Source of the DNA: Trujillonella endophytica
Lineage (GTDB): Bacteria > Actinomycetota > Actinomycetes > Mycobacteriales > Geodermatophilaceae
Reading direction: 5' to 3'
Length of the DNA: 64,000 nucleotides
NCBI RefSeq assembly: GCF_019799905.1
Contig: NZ_JABGCI010000007.1
Location: forward strand, 124,001 to 188,000
Under the pieces are notes generated by a model. It did not search any database and had not been told where the DNA came from. It was given only the letters and a program-made list of their open reading frames with translations. A program made the translations under genes and the position numbers. This document shows, piece by piece, positions 8,990 to 20,019 of this stretch. The first letter of the stretch is position 1; every line of letters begins with the position of its first letter.

Positions 8990-9895
8990 TCAGGCCGCGC
9001 CGGTGTCCGACGGGTTGCCGCCCTCGCCGTCGCCCGGTCCGGGCTGCGGACCGCCGCCCTCGCCGCTGCCGTCGGCGCCGCCGGCCGTGTCGGGTGCCGC
9101 GGGGTCGCCGAGGCCCGGCGGGGTGCCCGGGGCCGGGGTGCTGGGGGCGTGCGCGGCGGTGGCGCCCTCGGCGGCGGTCTCGCCGCCCTCGTCGCCGAGC
9201 AGCGTGTGCAGCGCCGCGCCCACGACGCGGCGGAACGCCCGCTTGGGCCGCCGCCGGTCGAGGACGGCGACCTCCAGCTGCGCGGCGGCGAGCAGCTGGG
9301 CGTCCCCACCGTTGGCCATGGCCGGGCTGACCGCGGACAGGGCGCGGACGCCGACCATCAGCGCCTCCGCCAACCCCATGCCCGGGGTGAAGTGCTCGCG
9401 GAGGTGGCCGGTGACGGCATCGGCCTGGCCGCCCATGACCACGAAGTCGTCCTCGTCGACGATGGAGCCGTCGAAGGTGAGCCGGTAGAGCTGGTCGGTG
9501 GCGGCGTCCTTGCCCACCTCGGCCACGCAGAGCTCCACCTCGAAGGGCTTCATCTGCTCGGTGAAGACGGTGCCCAGGGTCTGCGCGTAGGCGTTGGCGA
9601 TGACGCGGCCGGTGACGTCGCGCCGGTTGTAGGAGTAGCCGCGGACGTCGGCCAGCCGGACGCCGGCCACCCGCAGGCTCTCGAACTCCGAGTACCGCCC
9701 GACCGCGGCGAAGCCGATCCGGTCGTAGAGCTCGCTGACCTTGTGCAGGGTCGCGCTCGGGTTCTCGGCGATGAACAGGACGCCGTCGGCGTAGGTGAGG
9801 ACGGCGACGCTGCGACCGCGGGAGATGCCCTTGCGGGCGTACTCCGAGCGGTCGCGCATGACCTGCTCGGCCGAGGCGTAGTAGGGCATGGTCAT
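8990..9895 (-). CDS. prcA: Proteasome subunit alpha PrcA
   Basis: Forms the outer heptameric rings of the 20S proteasome and gates substrate entry. The protein has 301 residues. The alpha-type N-terminal region [21 protein letters not shown] is followed by the Ntn-hydrolase-like fold to about residue 225. A long Gly/Pro/Glu-rich tail of about 70 residues follows. No catalytic N-terminal Thr is expected or present. The C terminus is GNPSDTGAA. The ATG at 9895 begins just after the prcB stop (9900), and a G-rich Shine-Dalgarno lies upstream. Confidence 0.96.
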   Translation of the reverse strand: MTMPYYASAEQVMRDRSEYARKGISRGRSVAVLTYADGVLFIAENPSATLHKVSELYDRIGFAAVGRYSEFESLRVAGVRLADVRGYSYNRRDVTGRVIANAYAQTLGTVFTEQMKPFEVELCVAEVGKDAATDQLYRLTFDGSIVDEDDFVVMGGQADAVTGHLREHFTPGMGLAEALMVGVRALSAVSPAMANGGDAQLLAAAQLEVAVLDRRRPKRAFRRVVGAALHTLLGDEGGETAAEGATAAHAPSTPAPGTPPGLGDPAAPDTAGGADGSGEGGGPQPGPGDGEGGNPSDTGAA

Positions 9896-9899
9896 GGCG

Positions 9900-10757
9900 T
9901 CAGGCCCCCTGTCCCGAGTTCCCGGCGGACCGCTCGGTGATGATCGTGTCGGCGACGGCGGCGACCTCGTCGTCGGTCAGCCGGACCGCACCCTCGGCGT
10001 CGACCCGGTAGACGATCGGGTAGAGCCGCCGCACCGGGTCAGGGCCGCCGGTGGCCGAGTCGTCGTCGGCGGCGTCGTACAGCGCCTCGACGACGGTGCG
10101 CGTGGCGGCGTCGGCAGAGAGGTCGGCGCGCCAGGTCTTCTTGAGCGAGCTCTTGGCGAACAGCGAGCCGGAGCCGACGGCCGCGTAGCCGCGCTCCTCG
10201 TAGTTCCCGCCGGTGACGTCGTAGCTGAAGATGCGGCCCGGGGTGGCGCCGGGGGCGGCGTCGAGGTCGAAACCGGCGAACAGCGGGACGACGGCGAGCC
10301 CCTGCATCGCGGCGCCGAGGTTGCCCCGGATCATGCCGGCCAGCCGGTTGGCCTTGCCGTCGAGGGAGAGAGTCAGGCCCTCGATCTTCTCGTAGTGCTC
10401 GAGCTCCACCTGGTACAGCCGGACCATCTCGATGGCGATCCCCGCGGCGCCGGCGATGCCGATCACCGACCACGAGTCGGCCGGGTACACCTTCTCGATG
10501 TCGCGGCTGGAGATGAGGTTGCCCATCGTGGCGCGACGGTCGCCGCCCATGAGGACGCCGCCGGCGTAGGTGACGGCGACGATCGTCGTCCCGTGCGGGG
10601 CGAGGTCACCGGCGGGGAGCTGCGGCAGCGGCCGGCGGCCGGGCAGCAGGTCGGGCGCCGTGGCCCCGAGGAAGTCGGTGAAGGAGGAGCCCACGCGGTC
10701 CAGGTACGCGGCCGGGAACCCCGTCCGATCGGTCGGCCACTGGCTCAACCCGTCCAC
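9900..10757 (-). CDS. prcB: Proteasome subunit beta PrcB
   Basis: The catalytic subunit of the 20S proteasome (Thr protease). The precursor has 285 residues if the GTG at 10757 is the start. The propeptide is then 56 residues, ending HG before the mature [11 protein letters not shown], close to the M. tuberculosis propeptide length. A start at 10802 would add 15 residues. Other conserved features are GDRRATMGN, the Lys-containing [10 protein letters not shown], and [13 protein letters not shown] near the substrate channel. It precedes prcA in the same operon. Confidence 0.95.
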   Translation of the reverse strand: MDGLSQWPTDRTGFPAAYLDRVGSSFTDFLGATAPDLLPGRRPLPQLPAGDLAPHGTTIVAVTYAGGVLMGGDRRATMGNLISSRDIEKVYPADSWSVIGIAGAAGIAIEMVRLYQVELEHYEKIEGLTLSLDGKANRLAGMIRGNLGAAMQGLAVVPLFAGFDLDAAPGATPGRIFSYDVTGGNYEERGYAAVGSGSLFAKSSLKKTWRADLSADAATRTVVEALYDAADDDSATGGPDPVRRLYPIVYRVDAEGAVRLTDDEVAAVADTIITERSAGNSGQGA

Positions 10758-10895
10758 CTCTCCGCACCCTCGACGAGGGGCAGCGATCGCTGGTCCGCGC
10801 ACCGATCGGCGCGCGGAACCGACCCTACCGGCGCGGTCGGACGGCGGCTGTCCGCGTCCGGCGCGGCCTCCCCGCGGTGGACCGGGGGCGCCGGG

Positions 10896-11657
10896 TCAGC
10901 CGGCGGCCGGCCGGTCCAGCGAAGCGACCAGCGCCGCCACCCGCGCGCGCACCGTCGCGTCCGTGGGGCATCCGGCGGCGCGGAGGCGGAGTTCTGTCGG
11001 GGCGACCGACCGGCGCGACCGCGGGGGCGGCGACCGGTGGGTGGCCCGCTCTTCCGTCGCTGTGGCGCGCCCGTCCCGGTGCCGCTCGACGTACGTCGCG
11101 GCGGCCCGCAGGACCGTCGGGTCGTCCTTGAACTGGCCCAGGCCACCGTTGCAGTTGAAACAGAGCAGCTGCCGGACCCGGCCGGTCTCGTGGTCGTGAT
11201 CGACGTGCTCCGCTGGCGCGGACATGCACACCGCACACAGTCCGCTCTGCCCGGCGAACATGACGTCGAACTCTTCGGCCGAGATCCCGTAACGCCGGGT
11301 GAGGTGGTAGGTCCGCGAGCCGCCGACCTTCTCTCGCGACGCCTTCCCCCGCATGTTGTGGCAGGGCAGACAGTAGGACGCACGACCGCTGGCGGCCGCC
11401 GAAGAACGCGGAAACTGCTCGAACGGCTTGACCGCGTCGCAGTCAGGACACCACTTGTGCCCTTCCGGCACCACGGTGCCGGGTGGGGTCAGCCGGTGCG
11501 TGCGCGGCTGGACTCTGCGGGCCTCGCGGCTCCGTGCGGACCGTTCCGCCAGGTGACTTCGACAGTAGAAAGCGAGGCCGTCCCTCGATCGCCGGTTCCG
11601 GCTGAAGTCGGCCACCGGCCGATGCGCCCGACAGTCACGACAGAACTTCGTCTCCAC
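10896..11657 (-). CDS. Endonuclease VII-like HNH nuclease in the proteasome operon
   Basis: A 253-residue protein with two N-terminal zinc-knuckle segments (CRDC at 6-9; CPDC near 70 followed by CLPCH) and a C-terminal recombination-endonuclease-VII-type HNH domain. Its core reads LCAVCMSAPAEHVDHDHETG followed by LLCFNCNGGLG, so both zinc-ligand CxxC pairs and the HVDHDH catalytic histidines are present. T4 gp49 of this family cleaves branched DNA. The gene is 30 bases downstream of pup and 138 bases upstream of prcB, all in one direction. The region after the HNH domain is Arg/Pro-rich. A role in protein degradation is not evident; coexpression with a damage-linked locus is the only hint. 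Confidence 0.85.
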   Translation of the reverse strand: METKFCRDCRAHRPVADFSRNRRSRDGLAFYCRSHLAERSARSREARRVQPRTHRLTPPGTVVPEGHKWCPDCDAVKPFEQFPRSSAAASGRASYCLPCHNMRGKASREKVGGSRTYHLTRRYGISAEEFDVMFAGQSGLCAVCMSAPAEHVDHDHETGRVRQLLCFNCNGGLGQFKDDPTVLRAAATYVERHRDGRATATEERATHRSPPPRSRRSVAPTELRLRAAGCPTDATVRARVAALVASLDRPAAG

Positions 11658-11687
11658 AGGGGGTCTTCAGATCGAAGATGATCTTGT

Positions 11688-11897
11688 TCACTCCCCTCCC
11701 TTTTGTACGTACGAACGCACGAACTCCTCGGCATTCTCCTCGAGCACCTCGTCGATCTCGTCGAGGATGGAGTCGACGTCTTCCGTCAGTTCCTTCTGGC
11801 GCTCGGCGACGTCGGTGTCGACCGACGCCTCGACCTCGTCGGTCTCCTCGCGCGACCGCGTGGCCTTCTGCTGCCCGCCGGTGTCCCTCGTGGCCAT
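11688..11897 (-). CDS. pup: Prokaryotic ubiquitin-like protein Pup, Glu-ending form
   Basis: The 69-residue, intrinsically disordered degradation tag. The C terminus reads VQKGGE, then TGA. It therefore already ends in Glu and needs no deamidation, unlike the GGQ-ending mycobacterial form. Residues 31-60 (AERQKELTEDVDSILDEI and onward) are the helix that binds the ARC/Mpa coiled coil. Lys is present at the penultimate KGGE position. The ATG at 11897 has an AGGAGGT Shine-Dalgarno five bases upstream. It lies downstream of dop and upstream of the HNH nuclease and prcBA. Confidence 0.98.
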   Translation of the reverse strand: MATRDTGGQQKATRSREETDEVEASVDTDVAERQKELTEDVDSILDEIDEVLEENAEEFVRSYVQKGGE

Positions 11898-11933
11898 GCC
11901 GACCTCCTGAACGAGAACTGCCTGTTGAGGAGA

Positions 11934-11955
11934 ACGCTACCCGCCGGGTGTGACA
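11934..11955 (-). promoter_or_regulatory. pup promoter with PafBC-like core
   Basis: Minus strand: TGTCA (11955-11951), 11 bases, then TAGCGT (11939-11934), about 36 bases before the pup ATG. Over 24 bases it matches the pafA promoter at 18 positions by eye, including GATGTC and CCGGCG. Confidence 0.45.
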
Positions 11956-11973
11956 TCCGAGGGTCGGACGAGC

Positions 11974-13479
11974 TCAGCTCCCCGTGATGGTGTCGACCAG
12001 CTCCTGGGCGGTCGACGTCGACTCGAACAGCGCCCCGACGTGGTCGCGCGTGCCCCGCAGCGGCTCCATCGTGGGGATGCGCACCAGGTTCTCCCGGCCG
12101 AGGTCGAACACGACCGAGTCCCACGACGCCGCGGCGATCTGGGCCGGGTACCGGCGCAGGCACTCGCCGCGGAAGAAGGCCCGGGTGTCCGACGGCGGGG
12201 TGAGCATCGCCCGGGTCACCTCCTCGTCGGTCAGCAGCCGCTGCATCGAGCCGCGGGCGACCAGCCGGTGGTACAGGCCCTTCTCCGGCCGGACGTCGCT
12301 GTACTGCAGGTCGACCAGCTTCAGCCGGGAGTCACCCCAGGCCAGGCCGTCCCGGGCGCGGTAGCCCTCGAGCAGCCGCAGCTTGGCCGGCCAGTCCAGC
12401 CGGTCGGCCAGCCTCAGCGGGTCGTCGGCCAGCACCTCGAGCACCTCGGCCCAGCGGCGCAGCACGTCGGCGGTCTGCTCGTCGCCCTCCCCGCGCTGGT
12501 CGACGAAGCGCTGGGCCTGCTCGAGGTAGGCCTCCTGGACCTCGAGCGCCGTCATCTGCTGGCCGCTGCGCAGCCGCACCTTGTAGCTCAGCGAGGGGTC
12601 GTGGCTGATCGCCTGGAGCGCCGCGACCGGCTCCTCCATCGTCAGGTCCCGGGTGAGCGCCCGCGCCTCGATCAGCGCCAGCACCAGCGACGTCGTCCCC
12701 ACCTTCAGGTACGTCGACAGCTCGGCGAGGTTGGCGTCGCCGATGATCACGTGCAGCCGGCGGTACTCGTCGGGGTTGGCGTGCGGCTCGTCGCGGGTGT
12801 TGATGATCGGCCGCTTGAGCGTCGTCTCCAGGCCCACCTCGACCTCGAAGAAGTCGGCCCGCTGGGAGAGCTGGAAGCCCTGGGTGCGCCCCTCGGTGCC
12901 CAGGCCGACCCGGCCCGAGCCGGCGAAGACCTGGCGGGTGACGAAGAACGGGATGAGCCCGCGGATGATGTCGACGAACGGCGTCCGGCGGTCCATCAGG
13001 TAGTTCTCGTGCGACCCGTAGGAGGCGCCCTTGCCGTCGGTGTTGTTCTTGTAGAGCTGGATCGGCTGGGTCCCCGGGACCCGGGCGGCCCGCCGGGCGG
13101 CCTCGGCCATGACCCGCTCCCCCGCCTTGTCCCACAGCACGATGTCGCGGGGGTTGGTGACCTCCGGCGTCGAGTACTCCGGGTGGGCGTGGTCGACGTA
13201 GAGCCGGGCGCCGTTGGTCAGGATGACGTTGGCCATCCCGGCGTCCTCGTCCAGGTCGTTGTGGTCCAGCGCCTGCGCCGGGGACAGGTCGAAGCCGCGG
13301 GCGTCGCGCAGCGGCGACTCCTCCTCGAAGTCCCAGCGCGCCCGGCGCGGCGTCGGCGCCTCGGCCACCGACCAGGCGTTGACCACCTGGCTCGACAGCG
13401 TCGTCGGGTTCGCCGTCGGCTGCCCGGGCACCGAGATGCCGTACTCGACCTCGGTGCCCATGACCCGCCGAACGCTCAT
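11974..13479 (-). CDS. dop: Depupylase Dop
   Basis: Removes Pup from substrates and, in species with Gln-ending Pup, deamidates it. Here Pup ends in Glu, so depupylation is the expected job. The 501 residues form a glutamine-synthetase-like fold homologous to PafA. Visible motifs are MGTEVEYGI (Glu10), the Dop-specific loop at about 38-80, the catalytic Asp96 in [11 protein letters not shown], and [17 protein letters not shown]. The ATG at 13479 is six bases after TAGGGT with no Shine-Dalgarno, so it is probably leaderless. Confidence 0.96.
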   Translation of the reverse strand: MSVRRVMGTEVEYGISVPGQPTANPTTLSSQVVNAWSVAEAPTPRRARWDFEEESPLRDARGFDLSPAQALDHNDLDEDAGMANVILTNGARLYVDHAHPEYSTPEVTNPRDIVLWDKAGERVMAEAARRAARVPGTQPIQLYKNNTDGKGASYGSHENYLMDRRTPFVDIIRGLIPFFVTRQVFAGSGRVGLGTEGRTQGFQLSQRADFFEVEVGLETTLKRPIINTRDEPHANPDEYRRLHVIIGDANLAELSTYLKVGTTSLVLALIEARALTRDLTMEEPVAALQAISHDPSLSYKVRLRSGQQMTALEVQEAYLEQAQRFVDQRGEGDEQTADVLRRWAEVLEVLADDPLRLADRLDWPAKLRLLEGYRARDGLAWGDSRLKLVDLQYSDVRPEKGLYHRLVARGSMQRLLTDEEVTRAMLTPPSDTRAFFRGECLRRYPAQIAAASWDSVVFDLGRENLVRIPTMEPLRGTRDHVGALFESTSTAQELVDTITGS

Positions 13480-13485
13480 GCACCA

Positions 13486-13491
13486 ACCCTA
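13486..13491 (-). promoter_or_regulatory. Leaderless -10 element of dop
   Basis: TAGGGT on the minus strand, six bases before the dop ATG. GGTCG sits 11 bases upstream, one base off the TGTCR core seen at pup and pafA. Confidence 0.45.
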
Positions 13492-13535
13492 GGCCGCGGC
13501 AGCGACCGGCCCGCGGAGGCCGCGAGCGGCGGGGC

Positions 13536-14441
13536 TCAGGGACGGACGCTGCCGGTGGTGGTCCCGCCGCCCGCGGGCACGAGCACGCACCGCGGGTCGC
13601 CGCCGCCCTCCCAGTCCTCCGGGCTGTCCACCCACACGGCGACGGCGTAGCCGAACGGTGGCGGCCCGCCGACGTACTCCCCCACCGCGTCGGTGCAGCT
13701 GGCGGCGGCGTTCTGCCGCGTCGGCTCGTCCGGATAGGGCGCGTCGGCCGGGAGGTCGGCCAGCGCGTAGCCCGTCGGCTCGGCCCCGTGCGGCTCGGAG
13801 CAGGGGACGACGCGGTGGTCGGTGGCCGATCCGGCGAAGCACACCCGGTAGGCCGCGGCGTCCGGACCGGTCAGCGCGCCGGCCATCACGCCCGGCGCCG
13901 GCTCCGGGCTGCTGTAGCCGTAGAAGACGTCGCAGCGCATCCACCGTGCGCCGGCCTCCCACTGGTCCTCGGCGGGCAGGAAGGCGGCGTAGAAGGCGTA
14001 GGGGTCGTCCTGGTCGTCCCCACCGAGATGGGCGACGACGTCGTCGAGGCTGCACAACTGGCTGAACGCGTCGCCCAGCGCGCCGTCGTCGTACAGCTCG
14101 TCCTCCGACGGCCACTCGTCGTCCTCGCCGAGGCCGGTGTCGCCGACCACCGCGGTCTCCGCGTGGTGCTCGTCGCCGCAGGAGACGGGATCGGGCGGGT
14201 CCAGGGGCGTGTGCTCCTGCCCCTCGTCGAACCGGTGACAGGTGCCGACGACCGGCGGGGCGGCCGGATCGGCGCCGCCCGGGCCGGCGGCGGGAACGGT
14301 GGGCTTGGCCGCGCCGAGGTCTGCCGGCAGCGCGTCGCCGGCCACCGTGCTCGTGCAGCCGGCGAGCAGGGCCACCCCGGCCAGCGCGACGACGACCCGC
14401 CCCGCCGTCCCGGTGGTGCGGCGGCGGGCGGCAGCACCCAT
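13536..14441 (-). CDS. Septum-formation-family lipoprotein
   Basis: A 301-residue exported lipoprotein. The N terminus has Arg residues, a hydrophobic core (VVVALAGVALLAG) and a lipobox LAGC with Cys29. The mature part has two copies of a Cys-containing module (CHRFDEGQEHT...CGDEHHAETAVVG and CFAGSATDHRVVPCSEPHGAEPTG) resembling the Septum_form domain of actinobacterial surface proteins. Many Asp/Glu residues make it acidic. The ATG at 14441 begins the signal peptide; the open frame upstream is antisense or unrelated. It lies between arc and dop in the same direction. The role is unknown beyond a cell-envelope location. Confidence 0.75.
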   Translation of the reverse strand: MGAAARRRTTGTAGRVVVALAGVALLAGCTSTVAGDALPADLGAAKPTVPAAGPGGADPAAPPVVGTCHRFDEGQEHTPLDPPDPVSCGDEHHAETAVVGDTGLGEDDEWPSEDELYDDGALGDAFSQLCSLDDVVAHLGGDDQDDPYAFYAAFLPAEDQWEAGARWMRCDVFYGYSSPEPAPGVMAGALTGPDAAAYRVCFAGSATDHRVVPCSEPHGAEPTGYALADLPADAPYPDEPTRQNAAASCTDAVGEYVGGPPPFGYAVAVWVDSPEDWEGGGDPRCVLVPAGGGTTTGSVRP

Positions 14442-14517
14442 GGCGAGCGCTCCCTCCCCCGGCGCCGCAGGCCGCGGCACCCGCGCCCTCGGGGCGCCGG
14501 CGCCGCGGCGAGCGGTG

Positions 14518-16308
14518 CTACAGGTACTGACCGGTGTTGGTGGCCGTGTCGATCGCGCGACCGGACTCGCTGCCCTTGCCGCTGATGAGCGTGCGGATGT
14601 ACACGATCCGCTCGCCCTTCTTGCCCGAGATCCGCGCCCAGTCGTCGGGGTTGGTGGTGTTGGGCAGGTCCTCGTTCTCCTTGAACTCGTCGAGGCAGGC
14701 CTGCATGAGGTGGCCGACCCGCAGGCCGCCGGCGCCGGTCTCCAGCCGCTCCTTGATGGCCATCTTCTTGGCGCGGTCGACGATGTTCTGCAGCATCGCC
14801 CCGGAGTTGAAGTCCTTGAAGTACAGGACCTCCTTGTCACCGTTGGCGTAGGTCACCTCGAGGAAGCGGTTCTCCTCGCTCTCGGTGTACATCCGCTCGA
14901 CGGTGCGCTGGATCATCCCGGCGATCGTCGCCTCGCGGCTGCCGCCGTGCTCGGCCAGGTCGTCGGGGCTCAGCGGGAGCGTCGTCGTCAGGTACTTGCT
15001 GAAGATGTCGCGCGCCGCCTCGGCGTCGGGCCGCTCGATCTTGATCTTCACGTCGAGGCGGCCGGGCCGCAGGATCGCCGGGTCGATCATGTCCTCGCGG
15101 TTGGAGGCGCCGATGACGATGACGTTCTCCAGGCCCTCGACGCCGTCGATCTCGCTGAGCAGCTGCGGGACGATCGTGCTCTCCACGTCGGAGGACACCC
15201 CCGACCCGCGGGTCCGGAAGATCGAGTCCATCTCGTCGAAGAAGACGATGACCGGCGTGCCCTCGCTGGCCTTCTCCCGAGCCCGCTGGAACACCAGCCG
15301 GATGTGCCGCTCGGTCTCGCCGACGTACTTGTTGAGCAGCTCCGGGCCCTTGATGTTGAGGAAGTAGGAGCGCCCGGAGTTCGAGCCCTCCTCCCCCTTC
15401 GCCGCGGCGACCTTCTTGGCCAGCGAGTTGGCCACCGCCTTGGCGATCAGCGTCTTGCCGCAGCCGGGCGGGCCGTACAGCAGGATGCCCTTGGGCGGGC
15501 GCAGCTCGAACTCGCGGAACAGGTCCGCGTGCAGGAACGGCAGCTCGACGGCGTCGCGGATCTGCTCGATCTGCCGCGACAGCCCACCGATGTCGGAGTA
15601 GTCGATGTCGGGGACCTCTTCGAGGACGAGCTCCTCGACCTCGCTCTTGGGGATCTTCTCGTAGACGTAGCCCGACCGGGACTCCAGCAGCAGCGAGTCA
15701 CCGCTGCGCAGCGGCTGGTCGGTCAGCGAGTCGGCGAGGAAGACGACCCGCTCCTCGTCGGTGTGCCCGATGACGAGGGCACGGCGGGCCTCGCCCTCGA
15801 CGGGCTCGAGCAGCTCCTTGAGCATGACGAGGTCGCCGCCGCGCTCGAAGCCGAGCGCCTCGACGACGTTCATCGCCTCGTTGAGCATGACCTCCTGGCC
15901 CCGCTGCAGGCCCTCGACCTCGACCGACGGGGACACCGAGACGCGCAGCTTCCGGCCGCCGGTGAAGACGTCGACGCTGCCGTCCTCGTGCCCGCTCAGG
16001 AACACGCCGTAGCCCGACGGCGGCTGACCGAGGCGCTCGACCTCCTCCTTGAGCGCCACCAGCTGGTCGCGCGCCTCGCGCAGCGTGCCGGAGAGCTTGT
16101 CGTTGCGCTCGGAGAGGAAGGCCGCGCGGCCCTCCGCCTCGGCGATCCGCTCCTCCAGCGCCCGCACCGTCCGAGGGCTGTCGGCCACCTTGCGGCGCAG
16201 GAGAGCGATCTCCTCCTCGAGGTAGGAGATCTGGCTGAGCAGCGCGGTCACGTCACGTTCGCGCCGCGCTCGGAACTCGTCGGGACCACTACCAACACCC
16301 GGACCCAT
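14518..16308 (-). CDS. arc: Proteasome-associated AAA ATPase ARC/Mpa
   Basis: The hexameric unfoldase that captures pupylated proteins and threads them into the 20S core. It has 596 residues. A coiled coil at about 13-95 is the Pup docking site, followed by an OB-fold interdomain. The AAA domain has Walker A GPPGCGKT (279-286) and Walker [13 protein letters not shown]. The C terminus is QYL, the tripeptide that docks into proteasome alpha pockets. The ATG at 16308 is chosen because GGAGGT lies six bases upstream; a Met 12 codons earlier lacks one. Tyr in the QYL tail is preserved. Confidence 0.97.
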   Translation of the reverse strand: MGPGVGSGPDEFRARRERDVTALLSQISYLEEEIALLRRKVADSPRTVRALEERIAEAEGRAAFLSERNDKLSGTLREARDQLVALKEEVERLGQPPSGYGVFLSGHEDGSVDVFTGGRKLRVSVSPSVEVEGLQRGQEVMLNEAMNVVEALGFERGGDLVMLKELLEPVEGEARRALVIGHTDEERVVFLADSLTDQPLRSGDSLLLESRSGYVYEKIPKSEVEELVLEEVPDIDYSDIGGLSRQIEQIRDAVELPFLHADLFREFELRPPKGILLYGPPGCGKTLIAKAVANSLAKKVAAAKGEEGSNSGRSYFLNIKGPELLNKYVGETERHIRLVFQRAREKASEGTPVIVFFDEMDSIFRTRGSGVSSDVESTIVPQLLSEIDGVEGLENVIVIGASNREDMIDPAILRPGRLDVKIKIERPDAEAARDIFSKYLTTTLPLSPDDLAEHGGSREATIAGMIQRTVERMYTESEENRFLEVTYANGDKEVLYFKDFNSGAMLQNIVDRAKKMAIKERLETGAGGLRVGHLMQACLDEFKENEDLPNTTNPDDWARISGKKGERIVYIRTLISGKGSESGRAIDTATNTGQYL

Positions 16309-16413
16309 CGCGCACCTCCGCACATCGGGGGAGCCAGGACGCAAATCTATACACGCGGAGGACGACGGCGCCGGTGGCTCGCGGCGACGCCCCGGAGGAC
16401 GCGCCCGGCCCCG

Positions 16414-18418
<2,005 letters not shown>

Positions 18419-18436
18419 CGCCCGGGTTCGACCAGA

Positions 18437-18492
18437 CCGGTCCGAACAGGCCGGCCCGAACAGGCCGGCCCGAACAGACCGGTTCGAGCTCC
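18437..18492. repeat. 14-bp tandem repeat with GGCCGGCC hairpin
   Basis: Four 14-base units of the CCGGCCCGAACAGG type run from 18437; the fourth is diverged. Two self-complementary GGCCGGCC blocks (18449-18456 and 18463-18470) can pair across a six-base loop. It sits between two convergent genes and may act as a bidirectional transcription end without a T-tract. Confidence 0.6.
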
Positions 18493-18496
18493 CCGC

Positions 18497-19324
18497 TCAG
18501 TCGCCCGGCACGGGCGCCGCGCCGGGGCCCGTGAGGGACCGGCCGGCCCAGTGGTGCTCCCGCGTGCGGGCGTCGACCGTGCCGTAGGCCGTGGGCGACC
18601 GGGCCGGCCGCCCCGCGAGCAGCTGCCGGGCGACGGTCACGGCCTCGTCCAGCGCCGCCCGGAACAGCAGCGACCCCGTGCTGACCCGGCGCACCCCGAG
18701 CTCGGCCAGCCGCGGCAGGGTGTGCTCCGCCGTGGCGAGCACGTTCACCGGCACCGGGACGGCGGAGGTGACGGCCGCGATCTGCTGCTCGGTGAGGCGC
18801 CCGGGGACGAAGACGCCGTCGGCGCCGCTGTCGGCGTACCGCGCCGCGCGCGCCACGGTCGCCTCCGTGCCGGCCTGCTCCCCCAGCCAGACGGTGTCCA
18901 CCCGCGCGTTGACGAAGACGTCCGGGCAGCGACGCTTGCCCACCGCCACCTTGGCCGCGTGCACGGCCGGGTCCACCAGGCGGCGCCCGGTGCTGTCCTC
19001 CAGGTTCACCCCGGCCACGGGCAGCCGGGCGACCAGGTCCGCGACGGCCGAGGGGTCGTCCGAGAAGCCGTCCTCCAGGTCGACGGTGACCGGCACCGGC
19101 AGGGCCGCGAGCAGGTGCGCCAACCGCACGGTCTCGTCGCGGACCTCCCGGGTGGCGTCCGGCCGGCCGGCGGCCGCCGCCAGCCCCAGGCTGGTCGTGC
19201 CGACCGCGGGGAACCCGGCCGCGACCAGGGCGAGCGCGGAGGCCACGTCCCACGCGTTCGGCAGGAGCAGGGGGTCGGGGCCGGCGTGCAGCGCCCGGAA
19301 AGCGGCGGCGTGCCGACCGGTCAC
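18497..19324 (-). CDS. Isocitrate lyase/PEP mutase-family protein
   Basis: A 275-residue TIM-barrel enzyme of the PEP-mutase/isocitrate-lyase superfamily, which makes or breaks C-C or C-P bonds next to a carboxylate with Mg2+. Visible motifs are LLPNAWDVASA at the N terminus, VDLEDGF and VNLEDSTG (Mg-ligand and active-site acids), and FVNARVDTVW. The loop Cys typical of isocitrate lyase (KKCGH) is not present; KRRCPDVF is not equivalent. A GTG start at 19324 overlaps the upstream stop by four bases. The substrate cannot be predicted. Confidence 0.82.
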   Translation of the reverse strand: MTGRHAAAFRALHAGPDPLLLPNAWDVASALALVAAGFPAVGTTSLGLAAAAGRPDATREVRDETVRLAHLLAALPVPVTVDLEDGFSDDPSAVADLVARLPVAGVNLEDSTGRRLVDPAVHAAKVAVGKRRCPDVFVNARVDTVWLGEQAGTEATVARAARYADSGADGVFVPGRLTEQQIAAVTSAVPVPVNVLATAEHTLPRLAELGVRRVSTGSLLFRAALDEAVTVARQLLAGRPARSPTAYGTVDARTREHHWAGRSLTGPGAAPVPGD

Positions 19325-19890
19325 GGCGCCAGCACCTCGGTGAGCGCCCGCCCGGGGCAGGCGTGGCGGCCGCGGCCGAACGGCGCCCCGGTGAGGTCGA
19401 CCTCGACGGTCCGCCCGCTCGGCGCCACCCGCCGCGTCGTCGGGACCGGCGGGCCGGTCGCGCCGTCCCGCCGCGCGGTCGCCAGCGCGCCCAGCGCGCC
19501 GTGCGCCTGCACGAGGACGCAGATGCGGGCGGCGGTCTCCTCGTCACGCCGGCCGCAGCGCGCGACCAGCCGGTCCGCGGCGGCATCGGCGTCCGCGCTC
19601 TGCGGGGCGTGCGGCTGGTACGCCGCGGCCACCAGCGCGACGTCGGGCGCGCAGCGCGCCGGCAGGCCGAGCGCGCGGAGCAGCACGGCGGTCGGCTCCC
19701 CGCCCGTCGCGGGCCCGACCTCAAGCCCCGCCAGCAGCGCGTCGACCAGGGCCCGCCGCCGGGCGTGGGGGGGTCCGTCGCAGAAGCGCGGCACGGAGGC
19801 GCGCAGCCAGGCGAGCCCGCCGGCGCCGTGCGGAACGGCAGGGACGAGGTATCGCTCGTCCTCCAGGACGTCGGAGCCGAGGAGATCCAC
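19321..19890 (-). CDS. Truncated cytochrome P450-like heme-thiolate protein
   Basis: A 189-residue protein whose C terminus carries the P450 heme-ligand loop FGRGRHACPG (Cys near 178). The N-terminal part resembles the P450 segment RFCDGPPHARRRALVDALL. A normal P450 has about 400 residues. The I-helix oxygen-binding region and the ExxR motif are not evident, so monooxygenase activity is doubtful. The stop overlaps the start of the PEP-mutase-like gene by four bases, so the two are translationally coupled. The chosen GTG at 19890 could be wrong, because the frame stays open further upstream. Confidence 0.7.
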   Translation of the reverse strand: MDLLGSDVLEDERYLVPAVPHGAGGLAWLRASVPRFCDGPPHARRRALVDALLAGLEVGPATGGEPTAVLLRALGLPARCAPDVALVAAAYQPHAPQSADADAAADRLVARCGRRDEETAARICVLVQAHGALGALATARRDGATGPPVPTTRRVAPSGRTVEVDLTGAPFGRGRHACPGRALTEVLAP

Positions 19891-19935
19891 GCCTCGAGCC
19901 TGCCCGGGGAACGGTTCGCCGGGGGCCGAACCGTT

Positions 19936-20005
19936 GCCGGGCCGGCTCGGGCTGGGCTGGGCCGGGCCGGGCCGGGCTGGGCTGGGCCGGGCTGGGCTGG
20001 GCTGG
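19936..20005. repeat. GCYGG pentamer tandem repeat, about 14 units
   Basis: Fourteen consecutive pentamers GCCGG or GCTGG (one variant, CTCGG) fill 70 bases between the divergent P450-like and ArsR genes. The array ends 15 bases before the ArsR start. GG doublets every five bases could favour slippage or unusual structure. Confidence 0.85.
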
Positions 20006-20019
20006 ACGAGGATGCCGGC

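Noticed and set aside
11151..11290. Interpretation of the HNH gene as part of a homing element (intein or intron)
   Set aside because: It is a separate gene with its own start, with no splice or intron signals, and pup and prcB are intact on both sides.
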